Part shown: piece after piece, positions 56,172 to 64,000 of the stretch
Position numbering within the stretch: the stretch's first letter is position 1
How the letters are laid out: each line of letters begins with the position of its first letter
NCBI GenBank assembly: GCA_963756495.1
Contig: CAVWNS010000014.1
Location: forward strand, 843,615-907,614
Length of the DNA stretch: 64,000 bases
Direction: 5' to 3'
Source: DATFDN01 sp963756495
GTDB taxonomy: Bacteria; Pseudomonadota; Alphaproteobacteria; Acetobacterales; Acetobacteraceae
Notes under the pieces: model-generated
What the model saw: the letters and a program-made list of their open reading frames with translations, nothing else
Database searches by the model: none
Told to the model about the DNA's origin: nothing
Made by a program: the position numbers and the translations under genes

Positions 56172-58969
56172 TCGGCTGCCGCCTTGCGGACCAGTCCGGA
56201 CTCAACCGCGTCCACGCAGCGCAGGCAGAGCGCGGGGTGGGCGGGCGCGCTTCCCACCTCCTCCAGCACACGCCAGCAGCGGGCGCATTTGGCGCCGGGG
56301 GCCTTCTCCACCGTGGCCAGCACCTCCGCCTCGGCAGGCGCCGTGCGCGCCTGTGACACGATGGCGATCTCGGCCCATCCCTCGTCGTCGAGCAGGGCGC
56401 GATCCGGGGCGGGGAGGGGAAGGCTCACCGCCGCCTCCAGCGAGCCGTGGATGGTTCCCGCCCGCCTTGCGTCCTCAATCGGCACCGTCACCAGGCGCCG
56501 CACCTCGCGGATGCGCGCCCATTTGGCGCCGAGCGCCGGATCGCGCCACGCCGAGGGCATCGTCGGGAACAGCTGGAGATGCACGCTGTCCCGCTCGCCG
56601 AACCGCGCCGTCCAGGCCTCCTCGGCGGTGAAGCACAGGACGGGCGCGAGCCAGGTGGTAAGGCAGCAATGCAGGTGATCGAGCACCGTGCGCGCGGCGC
56701 GTCGCCGGATGCTGTCGGGGCGGTCGCAGTAGATCGCGTCCTTGCGCACGTCGAAGTAGAAGGCCGAGAGGTCGGTCGCGCAGAACGCGTGCAGCTCGGG
56801 ATAGACGCCGGTCCAATCATAGGTCTCGGTGGCGGCGCGGATGCGATCGTCCAGCTCCGTCAGCCGGTGCAGCACCCACCGCTCCAGCTCCGGCATCTCC
56901 GCCTCGGGCACGCGCTCCGCCTTAGTGAAGCCGTGCAGGCTGCCGAGCAGCCAGCGCAGCGTGTTGCGCAGCCGGCGGTAGAGTTCCGATTGCTGCTTCA
57001 GGATCTCCGCGCCGATGCGCAGGTCCTCGGTGGTGTCGGACATCATCACCCAGAGGCGCAGGATGTCAGCGCCATACTGATCGATGACCTGCTGGGGGAC
57101 CGTCGTGTTGCCGAGCGATTTCGACATCTTGCGGCCCTGCTCGTCGTTGACGAAGCCATGCGTCAGCACCGCCTTGAACGGCGCCCGGCCCCGCGTGCCG
57201 ACGGCTTCCAGCAGGGAGTGTTGAAACCAGCCGCGATGCTGGTCGGACCCTTCCAGGTAGAGGTCCGCCGGCCAGGGCAGCCCGCGCGCCTCCAGCACGA
57301 AGGCATGGGTGGAGCCGGACTCGAACCAGACATCCACGATGTCGCGCACCTGCTCGAAATCGTCGGGTTTCCGGTCGTTGCCGAGAAAGCGCGATGGCGG
57401 GGAGGAGTACCAGGCATCCGCGCCCTCGGCGGTGAACGCCTCCATCACGCGCTGCACCACGGCGGGGTCGCGCAGCGGCTCGCCGGTGCGCTTGTCCACG
57501 AACACCGCGATCGGCACTCCCCAGGCGCGCTGGCGGCTGATGCACCAATCAGGGCGGCTGGCGACCATGCCGCCCATGCGGTTGCGCCCCGCGTCGGGGA
57601 CGAAATGCGTGGCCGCGATCGCCTCCAGCGCGGTGGCGCGAATGTGCTCGGGTCCGTCCATGCGAATGAACCATTGCGGCGTCGCGCGGAAGATCAGCGG
57701 GGCCTTCGATCGCCAGGAATGCGGGTAGGCGTGGACCAGCGTGCCGCGTCCGAGCAGGCCGCCCGCCTCCTCCAGCGCCGCGCAGACCGGGTCGGCGGCC
57801 TTGTACACATGCACGCCGGCGAACAGCGGCACCCATACGTTGAACCGGCCGTCGTCGCCCACCGTCTCGGGCACCGGCAGGTCGTTGGCGCGCCCGAGGT
57901 CGAAATCCTCCTCGCCATGGCCGGGCGCGATGTGAACGAACCCGGTGCCCGCCTCGGTAGTCACGAAATCGCCGAACAGCAGGGGCACGTCGTAGTCGTA
58001 TCCGCGTCCGCGCAGCGGGTGCGCGCAGATCATGCCCGCGAGTTCCGTGCCCTTCAGAACGCGCAGGACGTGATGGGTTGCGATCCTGGTGTCGGTGCAG
58101 AACTGCGGAAGCAGCGCCAGCGCGACCAGCAGCTTGTCACCGGTGCGCACGCGCGCGCCCTCGGCCACGGAATCGACATGCACCAGCGCGTAGTCGAACG
58201 CCGTCCCGGCGGCGATGGCGCGGTTGCCGGGCATGGTCCACGGCGTGGTGGTCCAGATCACCACCCCCGCGCCGCGCAGGTCCTGGGCGCGCGCGCGCAG
58301 GATGGGAAAGCGTACCCAGATCTGCGTGGATTTATGGTCGTGGTACTCGATCTCGGCCTCGGCCAGCGCGGTCTTCTCGACCGGCGACCACATCACCGGG
58401 CGCAGGCCGCGATAGAGCGCGCCGTTGAGCAGGAACTTGCCGATCTCCCCGGCGATCGCGGCTTCCGAGGGCAGGTCCATGGTGGCGTAGCGCCGCGCCC
58501 AGTCGCCCTCCACCCCGAGCCGGCGGAACTCGTCGCGCTGCACCGCCATCCAGTGCGCCGCGTAATCGCGGCACTCGGCGCGGAATTGCAGGATCGGGAC
58601 GGCGTCCTTGTCGCGTCCCTCGGCGCGGTACTTCTCTTCGATCCGCCATTCGATCGGCAGGCCATGGCAGTCCCAGCCGGGGACGTAGTCGGCGTCGTAC
58701 GCCGCCATCTGGCGGGCGCGGTTGACAACGTCCTTGAGAATTTTGTTGAGCGCCGTACCGATGTGAAGGTTGCCGTTCGCGTAGGGCGGACCGTCGTGCA
58801 GGATGAATTTGTCACGCCCGGCGGAGGCGGCGCGCAGCCTGTCCCACAGCCCCATCGCCTCCCAGCGGGCGAGGATGCGCGGCTCCTTCCTCGGCAGGTC
58901 GCCCCGCATGGGAAATTCGGTCTGCGGCAGGAAGACCGTGTCGCGGTAGTCGCGTTCAGCGTCGCTCAT
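56168..58969 (-). CDS. ileS: Isoleucyl-tRNA synthetase
   Basis: IleS charges tRNA-Ile. The 933-residue class I synthetase has PYANGNLHIGTALNKILKD (HIGH motif), a CP1 editing domain with WTTTPWTMPGNRAIA, and the KMSKS loop DEQGRKMSKSLGNTTVPQQ. An anticodon-binding helical part follows, and the C-terminal zinc cysteines lie in CARCWRVLEEVG and CLRCVDAV. Normal length for the bacterial type. It is followed directly by lspA. Confidence 0.96.
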   Translation of the reverse strand: MSDAERDYRDTVFLPQTEFPMRGDLPRKEPRILARWEAMGLWDRLRAASAGRDKFILHDGPPYANGNLHIGTALNKILKDVVNRARQMAAYDADYVPGWDCHGLPIEWRIEEKYRAEGRDKDAVPILQFRAECRDYAAHWMAVQRDEFRRLGVEGDWARRYATMDLPSEAAIAGEIGKFLLNGALYRGLRPVMWSPVEKTALAEAEIEYHDHKSTQIWVRFPILRARAQDLRGAGVVIWTTTPWTMPGNRAIAAGTAFDYALVHVDSVAEGARVRTGDKLLVALALLPQFCTDTRIATHHVLRVLKGTELAGMICAHPLRGRGYDYDVPLLFGDFVTTEAGTGFVHIAPGHGEEDFDLGRANDLPVPETVGDDGRFNVWVPLFAGVHVYKAADPVCAALEEAGGLLGRGTLVHAYPHSWRSKAPLIFRATPQWFIRMDGPEHIRATALEAIAATHFVPDAGRNRMGGMVASRPDWCISRQRAWGVPIAVFVDKRTGEPLRDPAVVQRVMEAFTAEGADAWYSSPPSRFLGNDRKPDDFEQVRDIVDVWFESGSTHAFVLEARGLPWPADLYLEGSDQHRGWFQHSLLEAVGTRGRAPFKAVLTHGFVNDEQGRKMSKSLGNTTVPQQVIDQYGADILRLWVMMSDTTEDLRIGAEILKQQSELYRRLRNTLRWLLGSLHGFTKAERVPEAEMPELERWVLHRLTELDDRIRAATETYDWTGVYPELHAFCATDLSAFYFDVRKDAIYCDRPDSIRRRAARTVLDHLHCCLTTWLAPVLCFTAEEAWTARFGERDSVHLQLFPTMPSAWRDPALGAKWARIREVRRLVTVPIEDARRAGTIHGSLEAAVSLPLPAPDRALLDDEGWAEIAIVSQARTAPAEAEVLATVEKAPGAKCARCWRVLEEVGSAPAHPALCLRCVDAVESGLVRKAAAE

Positions 58970-59094
58970 GGGAAATCCGGGCGGCCGGTGGCCACGAAAT
59001 GGGTTTGGTCACGCGCGTACGGGGGCTCCCGGGGCTCAGCGAGCCGCCGGGCCGATAATTCGCGCGATCCTGTAACCCATATCCATGTCTCAAA

Positions 59095-60639
59095 CTATGG
59101 GCGGGCCGCCGCCGGAGCGTCAAGCACGTTGCCCGGTCCGGCGCGCAGCCGTCTGGCCAGCGTCGCCCGTGCCGCCTCGACTTCGGGTCCGACCACCCGC
59201 AACTCGGCGCAGGCTCCCGCGTCCCAGGCCCAGCGGGAGAAATCCGGATGCAGCACCACCGTCCCGCCGGCATTGTCGAAGCAGGCGCGGTCGCCCGTGT
59301 CGAGATAGCTTTCCGTCGGCAGCCCTTCGGCAAGCAGGATGTCGTGGCGAGGCAGTTCGATATGGAAATACTCGATGGTGGCACGCTGCTCCTGGACGAC
59401 GCTGCGGCCGTTGACCAGGCGCTTGATCGGGATGAGGACGCCCTCGGCGAAGATCGCGTGCTGCGGCGAGACCAGAAGATCGCGTGCCGGAAGCTCCGGG
59501 GCGAACGCACCGGCCCTGATGCGGACCGGCCAGACCGCCCGCGGATGGGGATGGCGCGTGCAGTCCAGGTGGCGATGGCCGATCCAGATGATCGGCTGGG
59601 GCTCGCCTCGCGCGGTCAGCACCATATCGCCCACCGCGAGATGCTCGACCGGTACGTTGCCGGCCAGCCCGGCGATGCGGGTGCCGCGCGCGAAGCAGAC
59701 GACCGCGCCCGGCAGCGCAGCCGTCACCGGCTCGCCGACATCCTTCAGCACGGCGAGGTCGAGCGTCGAGATGCCAATGCTCGTTCCGGGCGGTATGCCG
59801 AGGCCGCTCATGAGATCATGGCTGTCGGGATCGGAATACGAATTGGCGAAATGATAGTACTGCTCGCCGTTGTTGAGCGTGGTGAGCGGCACCGGCCCGC
59901 CATACACCGCCTCGGCGTTCGGGCCGACGAAATCCGCCGTGCCGTCCGGGTTCTCCTGCACGTCGTGGTCCCACATCGTCTCCTGGCTGCCCAGCGCCCC
60001 CGTGCTGCTGATGTAGCCGGATATCCCCAGGCCATGCCCCATCTCGTGCAGAATCAGGGTGGTGAGGTCGTATTCGTTGGCCGGCACGGTGCCCGGTGTG
60101 CCGGGATCGGGGTTCAGGTAGAACTCCGAGAGGTCCGCTTGATTCAGCGTGATGGTAATGTCGGAGGTGCTGCCCGCCGCATACTGTCCCGTGGTAAGGG
60201 CGTACTCGCTGGATGGTTCCATCAGCGTCCGGCCGTCCAGCTGTCCGGCCACCACGTCGGTGGTGGCGCCCCCAGTCGAGAGATAATCCCCGGACAGGGG
60301 CGCGATATCGATGGCGACGCGCAGCGGCGCCGCGCCGCTGATGTACTGTCCCCAGTCGGCCGCCGCCGCCGTGGCGTCCTGCAGGATCTCGGTTTCCTGG
60401 GTCGGGCTGATCACCCCCGCGCCGAGCAGGCTGGCGGCATCGGTAATCCCGACCGTGAACGGAAAATCCGGCTGCGCCGCCGCGCCAACCGCGTTCGCGA
60501 CACCCGCGCCGGCCTGCGTGATCGCCGATCCTGTCCCGGCCGGGTCGCCCGCAGCGGACGGCGGCTGTGACAGAACCAACTGTGACGGCGCGCTCCAGGC
60601 GGTGGTGGGGAGGTTCGTCCACCCGATGCTGCTCGCCAT
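59095..60639 (-). CDS. Secreted zinc metalloprotease-like protein with C-terminal Hint domain
   Basis: This 514-residue protein starts MASSIGWTNLPTTAW after AAGGAG. Residues 1-330 form a matrixin/NF-type metalloprotease-like region with LTTLILHEMGHGLGISGYIS, the HExxH zinc site plus a third His not clearly seen. From about residue 325 a Hint module opens with VVCFARGTRIAGLAG (Cys nucleophile) and VEHLAVGDMVLTARGEP. It has IIWIGHRHLDC, LLVSPQHAIFAEGVLI and later strands of a Hint_2 domain. No signal peptide is visible, as in many type I-secreted proteins. Self-processing and secretion are inferences. It sits between ribF and ileS. Confidence 0.8.
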   Translation of the reverse strand: MASSIGWTNLPTTAWSAPSQLVLSQPPSAAGDPAGTGSAITQAGAGVANAVGAAAQPDFPFTVGITDAASLLGAGVISPTQETEILQDATAAAADWGQYISGAAPLRVAIDIAPLSGDYLSTGGATTDVVAGQLDGRTLMEPSSEYALTTGQYAAGSTSDITITLNQADLSEFYLNPDPGTPGTVPANEYDLTTLILHEMGHGLGISGYISSTGALGSQETMWDHDVQENPDGTADFVGPNAEAVYGGPVPLTTLNNGEQYYHFANSYSDPDSHDLMSGLGIPPGTSIGISTLDLAVLKDVGEPVTAALPGAVVCFARGTRIAGLAGNVPVEHLAVGDMVLTARGEPQPIIWIGHRHLDCTRHPHPRAVWPVRIRAGAFAPELPARDLLVSPQHAIFAEGVLIPIKRLVNGRSVVQEQRATIEYFHIELPRHDILLAEGLPTESYLDTGDRACFDNAGGTVVLHPDFSRWAWDAGACAELRVVGPEVEAARATLARRLRAGPGNVLDAPAAARP

Positions 60640-60657
60640 ATGGCACTCCTTCATCGG

Positions 60658-61587
60658 TCAAAGATCGGCCAGGAGCAGTTGCCGCGCTTCGGCGACATCG
60701 GCGGCGATCTGCGCCTTGAGCTGGTCGAGGCCGGCGAAGCGTACCTCGGGGCGGATGTAGTGATGCAGGGCGACGCACAGCTCCGCGCCGTAGAGGTCGC
60801 TCGCGAAGTCGAAGATGTTGACCTCGAGCCGGCTTTCCAGCCCGACGTTGACCGTGGGGCGACGGCCGATATTAGCGGCGCCCGGGCGGGTGGTGCCGTC
60901 GGGCAGGCGCACCCGCACGGCATACACCCCGCGCGCCGGCTCCAGATGCCGGCCGAGCGCGATGTTGGCGGTGGGAAAGCCAATCGTGCGGCCCCGCTTG
61001 TCCCCGTTCGCCACCGTGCCGCGGATCGCCCAGGGGCGGCCCAGCGTCTCGGCGGCACGGGCGGGATAGCCGTCTTGCAGCGCGCGGCGGATGCGGCTCG
61101 ATGACAGCGGCCCCTCGGCGTCCGCGACGGGCGGAACCAGGGTCAGGCCCACCCCCAACGCCTCGGCCCGCGCGGACAGAAGGGCCGAGTCGCCCCCCTT
61201 GCGGTGGCCGAAGGCGAAGTCCGCGCCGCAAGCCAGGTGCCGGGCGTCAAGGCCCTGGTGCAGCACCTCGGCCACGAACGTCTCGGCCGGCATCAGGCTG
61301 AAGCCGTGGTCGAAAGGCAGTTCGTAGAGCAGGCTCACACCCAGTGCGGCGAGCGCGTCGGCGCGCTCGGCTGACAGGGTCAGGCGGAAGGGCGGGTCGT
61401 CAGGACGGAAGACCTCGCGCGGATGCGGCTCGAAGGTCAGCACCGCGAGCGGCGCGTCGGGCCGCGCGGCGTGGGCGGCGCGCAACACGGCGACGTGGCC
61501 GAGATGCACGCCGTCGAAATTGCCCAGCGCCACGCTCGCGCGGCGCGCCTCCGCCGGCAGCCCGTGCCAGTCGCGGAAGATCCGCAT
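60658..61587 (-). CDS. ribF: Bifunctional riboflavin kinase/FAD synthetase
   Basis: RibF makes FMN and FAD. The N-terminal nucleotidyltransferase has VALGNFDGVHLGHVAVL, VLTFEPHPREVF and GGDSALLSARAEALGV with SSSRIRRAL. The C-terminal kinase has RGTVANGDKRGRTIGFPTAN. Total 309 residues, normal. ATG overlaps the MaoC stop by one base (TGATG). It is usually adjacent to ileS; here the Hint protein separates them. Confidence 0.94.
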   Translation of the reverse strand: MRIFRDWHGLPAEARRASVALGNFDGVHLGHVAVLRAAHAARPDAPLAVLTFEPHPREVFRPDDPPFRLTLSAERADALAALGVSLLYELPFDHGFSLMPAETFVAEVLHQGLDARHLACGADFAFGHRKGGDSALLSARAEALGVGLTLVPPVADAEGPLSSSRIRRALQDGYPARAAETLGRPWAIRGTVANGDKRGRTIGFPTANIALGRHLEPARGVYAVRVRLPDGTTRPGAANIGRRPTVNVGLESRLEVNIFDFASDLYGAELCVALHHYIRPEVRFAGLDQLKAQIAADVAEARQLLLADL

Positions 61588-61994
61588 CAGGCCTGCGGGA
61601 TCTGCACCTGCGCCTCGCCCTCGATGACCAGCTTGCCCGCGACCGCGCAGGTGGTCTTGAGCGTGGCGCGACGCTTCGTCGGGTCGAGCGCGGTGATCTC
61701 GACGGTCGCGGTGACGGTGTCGCCGATCTTCACCGGCGCGCGGAAGCGCAGGCTCTGGCCCATGTAGATCGTGCCCGGTCCGGGCAGGCGGGTGCCCAGC
61801 ACGGCGCTGATCAGCCCGGCCGACAGCATCCCGTGCGCGATCCGTTCCCCGAAGACCGAGGCCTTGCCGGCCTCGGCGTTGATATGAACGGGGTTGGTGT
61901 CGGTGCTCACCGCGGCGAACATCAGGATATCGGCCTCGGTGATGGTCTTGCCGAGGCTCGCCGTCTGGCCAACCGACAGGTCTTCGAAATTCAT
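61587..61994 (-). CDS. MaoC-family (R)-specific enoyl-CoA hydratase-like protein
   Basis: This 135-residue hot-dog-fold protein has ITEADILMFAAVSTDTNPVH with the catalytic Asp/His pair. FGERIAHGMLSAGLISAVLG and FRAPVKIGDTV complete the pattern. It resembles PhaJ-like hydratases, which link beta-oxidation to hydroxyacyl-CoA pools. Start MNFEDLSVGQ at 61994; the upstream extension in frame has no family similarity. Confidence 0.85.
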   Translation of the reverse strand: MNFEDLSVGQTASLGKTITEADILMFAAVSTDTNPVHINAEAGKASVFGERIAHGMLSAGLISAVLGTRLPGPGTIYMGQSLRFRAPVKIGDTVTATVEITALDPTKRRATLKTTCAVAGKLVIEGEAQVQIPQA

Positions 61995-62123
61995 CCGCTC
62001 ATCCCGCCTTTGCTCGGCGGGGTTGTGGGCGAAGGTGGCGGGCTGGTCAACGTCGGGCAATTTGGCCGCCGCGGATTTCCGCTGTAGGCTTGTTCGCTTC
62101 CTTAACATTCAAGGAGATTCACG

Positions 62124-62789
62124 GTGTCTTTAAAAGAGGAACTGGCGACCATTCGCCGAGGCGCGGAGGGTGATGGCACGAAACCGGGCCGCATCCCGCC
62201 GGATTCCCTGACGATCATGCATCGCGTGACCGCGGAGCAGCGCGCCTCCGGGTTCCGCGACCATATGCCCGGCATCGGCCACGCGGCGCCGGCGTTCACG
62301 CTGCCGAACCAGGACGGCGTGGCGATCGCCTCGGCCGACCTGCTGGCGCGCGGACCGGTCGTGGTCTCCTTCTTTCGCGGCCAGTGGTGACCGTACTGTA
62401 GATCAGAGCTGTATGCTTTGAATACGGTACTCCCCACCATCCGTTCGCTCGGCGCGGAAATCGTCGTGATCTCTCCGCAGTTGCCGCGCTTCCTGAAGGA
62501 CTTGAAGACGAAGTCGAAGCTCGAATTCGACCTTCTGCACGACGAGGGCAATCAGGTCGCCGAAGCTTTCGGCATCGCCATGCAACTGCCGGACGAGCTG
62601 ATCGCGGTCTATCGCAAGAACGGCATCGATCTGCCGCGATTTAACGGCGACCAGAGCTGGCGCCTGCCGGTTCCGGCCCGCCTGGTGCTGGACCGGACGG
62701 GAATCGTCCGCGCGATCGAGGCGGACCCCGACTACACGACCCGCCCGGAGCCGGAGGAGACCGTGGCCGCGCTGCGCGCCATCGCCTGA
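62124..62789 (+). CDS. Peroxiredoxin-like (AhpC/TSA) probable selenoprotein, in-frame TGA at the catalytic Cys
   Basis: This is a 221-residue thioredoxin-fold protein if TGA at 62388-62390 is read as selenocysteine (residue 89). The GTG start follows AAGGAG. The N-terminal helix MSLKEELATIRRG, PAFTLPNQDGVAIASADLLA and VVVSFFRGQW lead to the TGA, then PYCRSELYALNTVLPTIRSL. Cys relatives have WCPYC here, so TGA replaces the first, peroxidatic Cys of the CxxC site. The same frame continues to LPVPARLVLDRTGIVRAIEA and ends normally, which a random stop would not do. A hairpin directly follows the TGA. It probably reduces peroxides or disulfides. The sel genes needed are not in the window. Alternative: a TGC or TGT read wrongly. 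Confidence 0.8.
62390..62428 (+). promoter_or_regulatory. SECIS-like hairpin after the TGA
   Basis: An inner stem TCAGAGC (62403-62409) pairs with GCTTTGA (62415-62421), seven pairs with one G-T, around the loop TGTAT. An outer six-pair stem ACCGTA (62390-62395) with TACGGT (62423-62428) encloses it. The apical loop starts 19 bases after the TGA and has a G in its second position, both within the known range for bacterial SECIS elements. The codons here are unusually AT-rich for this sequence. Confidence 0.68.
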
Positions 62790-62794
62790 GAGCA

Positions 62795-62820
62795 CCCGTG
62801 CCGGTCGCGGCCGGCACGGG
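62795..62820. terminator. Bidirectional hairpin between convergent genes
   Basis: Perfect 10-base arms CCCGTGCCGG and CCGGCACGGG enclose six bases. It lies between the selenoprotein gene and the acyl-CoA dehydrogenase gene, which converge. No strong T-run is present. Confidence 0.65.
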
Positions 62821-62827
62821 GCCGCAC

Positions 62828-64000
62828 TCAGAATGTCTCCAGGCTGAGAATGCCGTCGTTGGGATCGATCTTGTTGAACACGCGTCGCGCCACCAGGTCG
62901 CGCAGCATGTCGGGCGTGCCGCCGCCCAGGCCGCCGAAGCGGGCGGCGCGGAAGAAGCGGCTGACCGGGTACTCGTCGGTGTAGCCGTAGCCGCCGTGCA
63001 TCTGCACCGCGTGGCTGGTGACGGTGATCGCCATCTCGTTGCAGTAGATCTTGGCGAGCGCCGCCTGCATCGGGTCGGGGAACTCCGCGCCGCTGACGCA
63101 GGCGCGATAGAGCAGGCTGCGCCCAGCCTCGATCTCCTTATACATATCCACCAGCTTCCAGCGCAGGCCCTGGAACTCGGCGATCGGGTGGCCGGCGATC
63201 TCGCGCACCTGCATATAGCGCACGCACTCGTCGAACGCGCCCTCGGCCGAGCCGAGGCAGATCGACGAGTTCAGGCAGCGTTGCACGTTGAAGGCGTTGA
63301 ACAGGCGGCGGATGCCGTTCTCGCGCACGATCAGGTTCTCGATCGGCACTTCCACATCCTCGAAACGCACCTCCGACAGCATCTCCCCGCCCATTGTGTG
63401 ATACTTGGCCTCCGCGATCAGGCCCTTGGTGCCCTTTTCCACCAGCAGGCAGCCGATCCCCTCGCCGCCGGGGCGGCGATCGACGCGGGTGAAGACGATG
63501 AACAGGTCGCCCACGTCGGCGCGGCTGATCAGCGTCTTGGCCCCGTTCAGCACCACCGTGTCGCCGCGTATCTCGGCATTCGTGCGCATACGTCCGGCGT
63601 CGGTGCCGGCGTCGGGCTCGGTGATGCAGATGGCGAGCACGCATTCGCCGGCGACGATGCGGGGCAAAAATCTCTGACGCAGCGTCTCGGGCGCGAAATG
63701 CGAGACGATGCGGCACTGCACGCCGATCTCGCCCAGCATCATCATCGCGGTTGCGTAGCAGCCCTTTGCGATCTCCTCCAGCACGAGGGCCGATTCCAAG
63801 GTGCCGAGGCCGAGGCCGCCATAGGCCTCCGGCACCGTCATGCCAGCGACGCCAAGTTCGGCCAGCAGCTTCAGATTGTCCCACGGAAAGCTGCCGTCGA
63901 GGTAGCGCAGCGCCGCCGGCTTGAACCGCTCCTGCGTGACCTGGCGCACCGTCTCGATCAGGCGCTTCTGCTCGTCGGTCAGCCGGAAGTTCAGCCCTTC
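62828..64000 (-). CDS. Acyl-CoA dehydrogenase, 5' end beyond the window
   Basis: This is an FAD-dependent alpha,beta-dehydrogenase of acyl-CoA. The visible 389 codons are open at the window edge, where LNFRLTDEQKRLIETVRQVT shows the true N-terminus is only slightly further. Marks are VPEAYGGLGLGTLESALVLE, CVLAICITEPDAGTDAGRM and VQMHGGYGYTDEYPVSRFFR, the last with the C-terminal FAD loop. The catalytic Glu is expected near GGYGYTDE-type positions in this branch. The substrate chain length is unknown. Confidence 0.93.
   Translation of the reverse strand, partial: EGLNFRLTDEQKRLIETVRQVTQERFKPAALRYLDGSFPWDNLKLLAELGVAGMTVPEAYGGLGLGTLESALVLEEIAKGCYATAMMMLGEIGVQCRIVSHFAPETLRQRFLPRIVAGECVLAICITEPDAGTDAGRMRTNAEIRGDTVVLNGAKTLISRADVGDLFIVFTRVDRRPGGEGIGCLLVEKGTKGLIAEAKYHTMGGEMLSEVRFEDVEVPIENLIVRENGIRRLFNAFNVQRCLNSSICLGSAEGAFDECVRYMQVREIAGHPIAEFQGLRWKLVDMYKEIEAGRSLLYRACVSGAEFPDPMQAALAKIYCNEMAITVTSHAVQMHGGYGYTDEYPVSRFFRAARFGGLGGGTPDMLRDLVARRVFNKIDPNDGILSLETF

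Overview
This is a GC-rich window (strong G/C preference at third codon positions) that reads as an alphaproteobacterial chromosome, most likely Rhodospirillales/Acetobacteraceae. The pointers are gene order (ileS-lspA-DUF3035, purM-purN beside pgsA/AI-2E permease/hda), a Hint-domain secreted protein, an aa3-oxidase subunit IV-like mini-protein and an Hda-type DnaA paralogue. No rRNA, tRNA or CRISPR array was seen.

Layout. 1-9991: lpxA (frameshifted), thiL, two MFS transporters, an MBL hydrolase, mfd and an LLM-type oxidoreductase. 10147-12901: a molybdate/tungstate-type ABC transporter. 12991-18507: unknown proteins, a secreted phosphoesterase, an aldo/keto reductase and DUF29. 18582-20008: an IS701-family element with its ends, inserted at the stop codon of a small lipoprotein and followed by a MazEF-like pair. 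21225-29657: a catabolic operon with a TPP enzyme, a complete sugar-type ABC importer, an enolase-superfamily dehydratase and a 2-hydroxyacid dehydrogenase, closed by a clear terminator. 29736-35788: VOC protein, subunit IV-like mini-protein, purN/purM, pgsA-like, AI-2E permease, DoxX, hda and a Gly/Trp-rich lipoprotein. 36085-36550: a scar joining an IS4-like transposase remnant to the 3' end of an ABC permease. 36573-43236: acyl-CoA synthetase and a branched-chain-type ABC transporter. 43405-46950: a multiply frameshifted katG, and rnd. 47041-54993: a metal-handling block (CueR-type promoter, copA, cueR, methyltransferase, permease, ScsB/DsbD, CDF exporter). 55039-64000: DUF3035 lipoprotein, lspA, ileS, a metalloprotease-Hint protein, ribF, MaoC hydratase, a probable selenoprotein and an acyl-CoA dehydrogenase cut by the window end.

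The most exciting signal is at 62124-62789. It is a peroxiredoxin-like gene whose peroxidatic Cys codon is an in-frame TGA. A compact hairpin follows directly, in a stretch of codons (AGA, TCA, TAT, GCT, TTG, AAT, GTA) foreign to the rest of this GC-rich sequence. This is what a bacterial selenocysteine insertion site looks like.

A caution applies to the whole window. At least thirteen single-base frame breaks were found in ten otherwise well-conserved genes, plus one in-frame TAA in lspA. Most frame breaks look like doubling of a neighbouring base, so many are probably residual sequencing or assembly indels rather than real pseudogenes. Frameshifted genes are annotated over their full reconstructed span.
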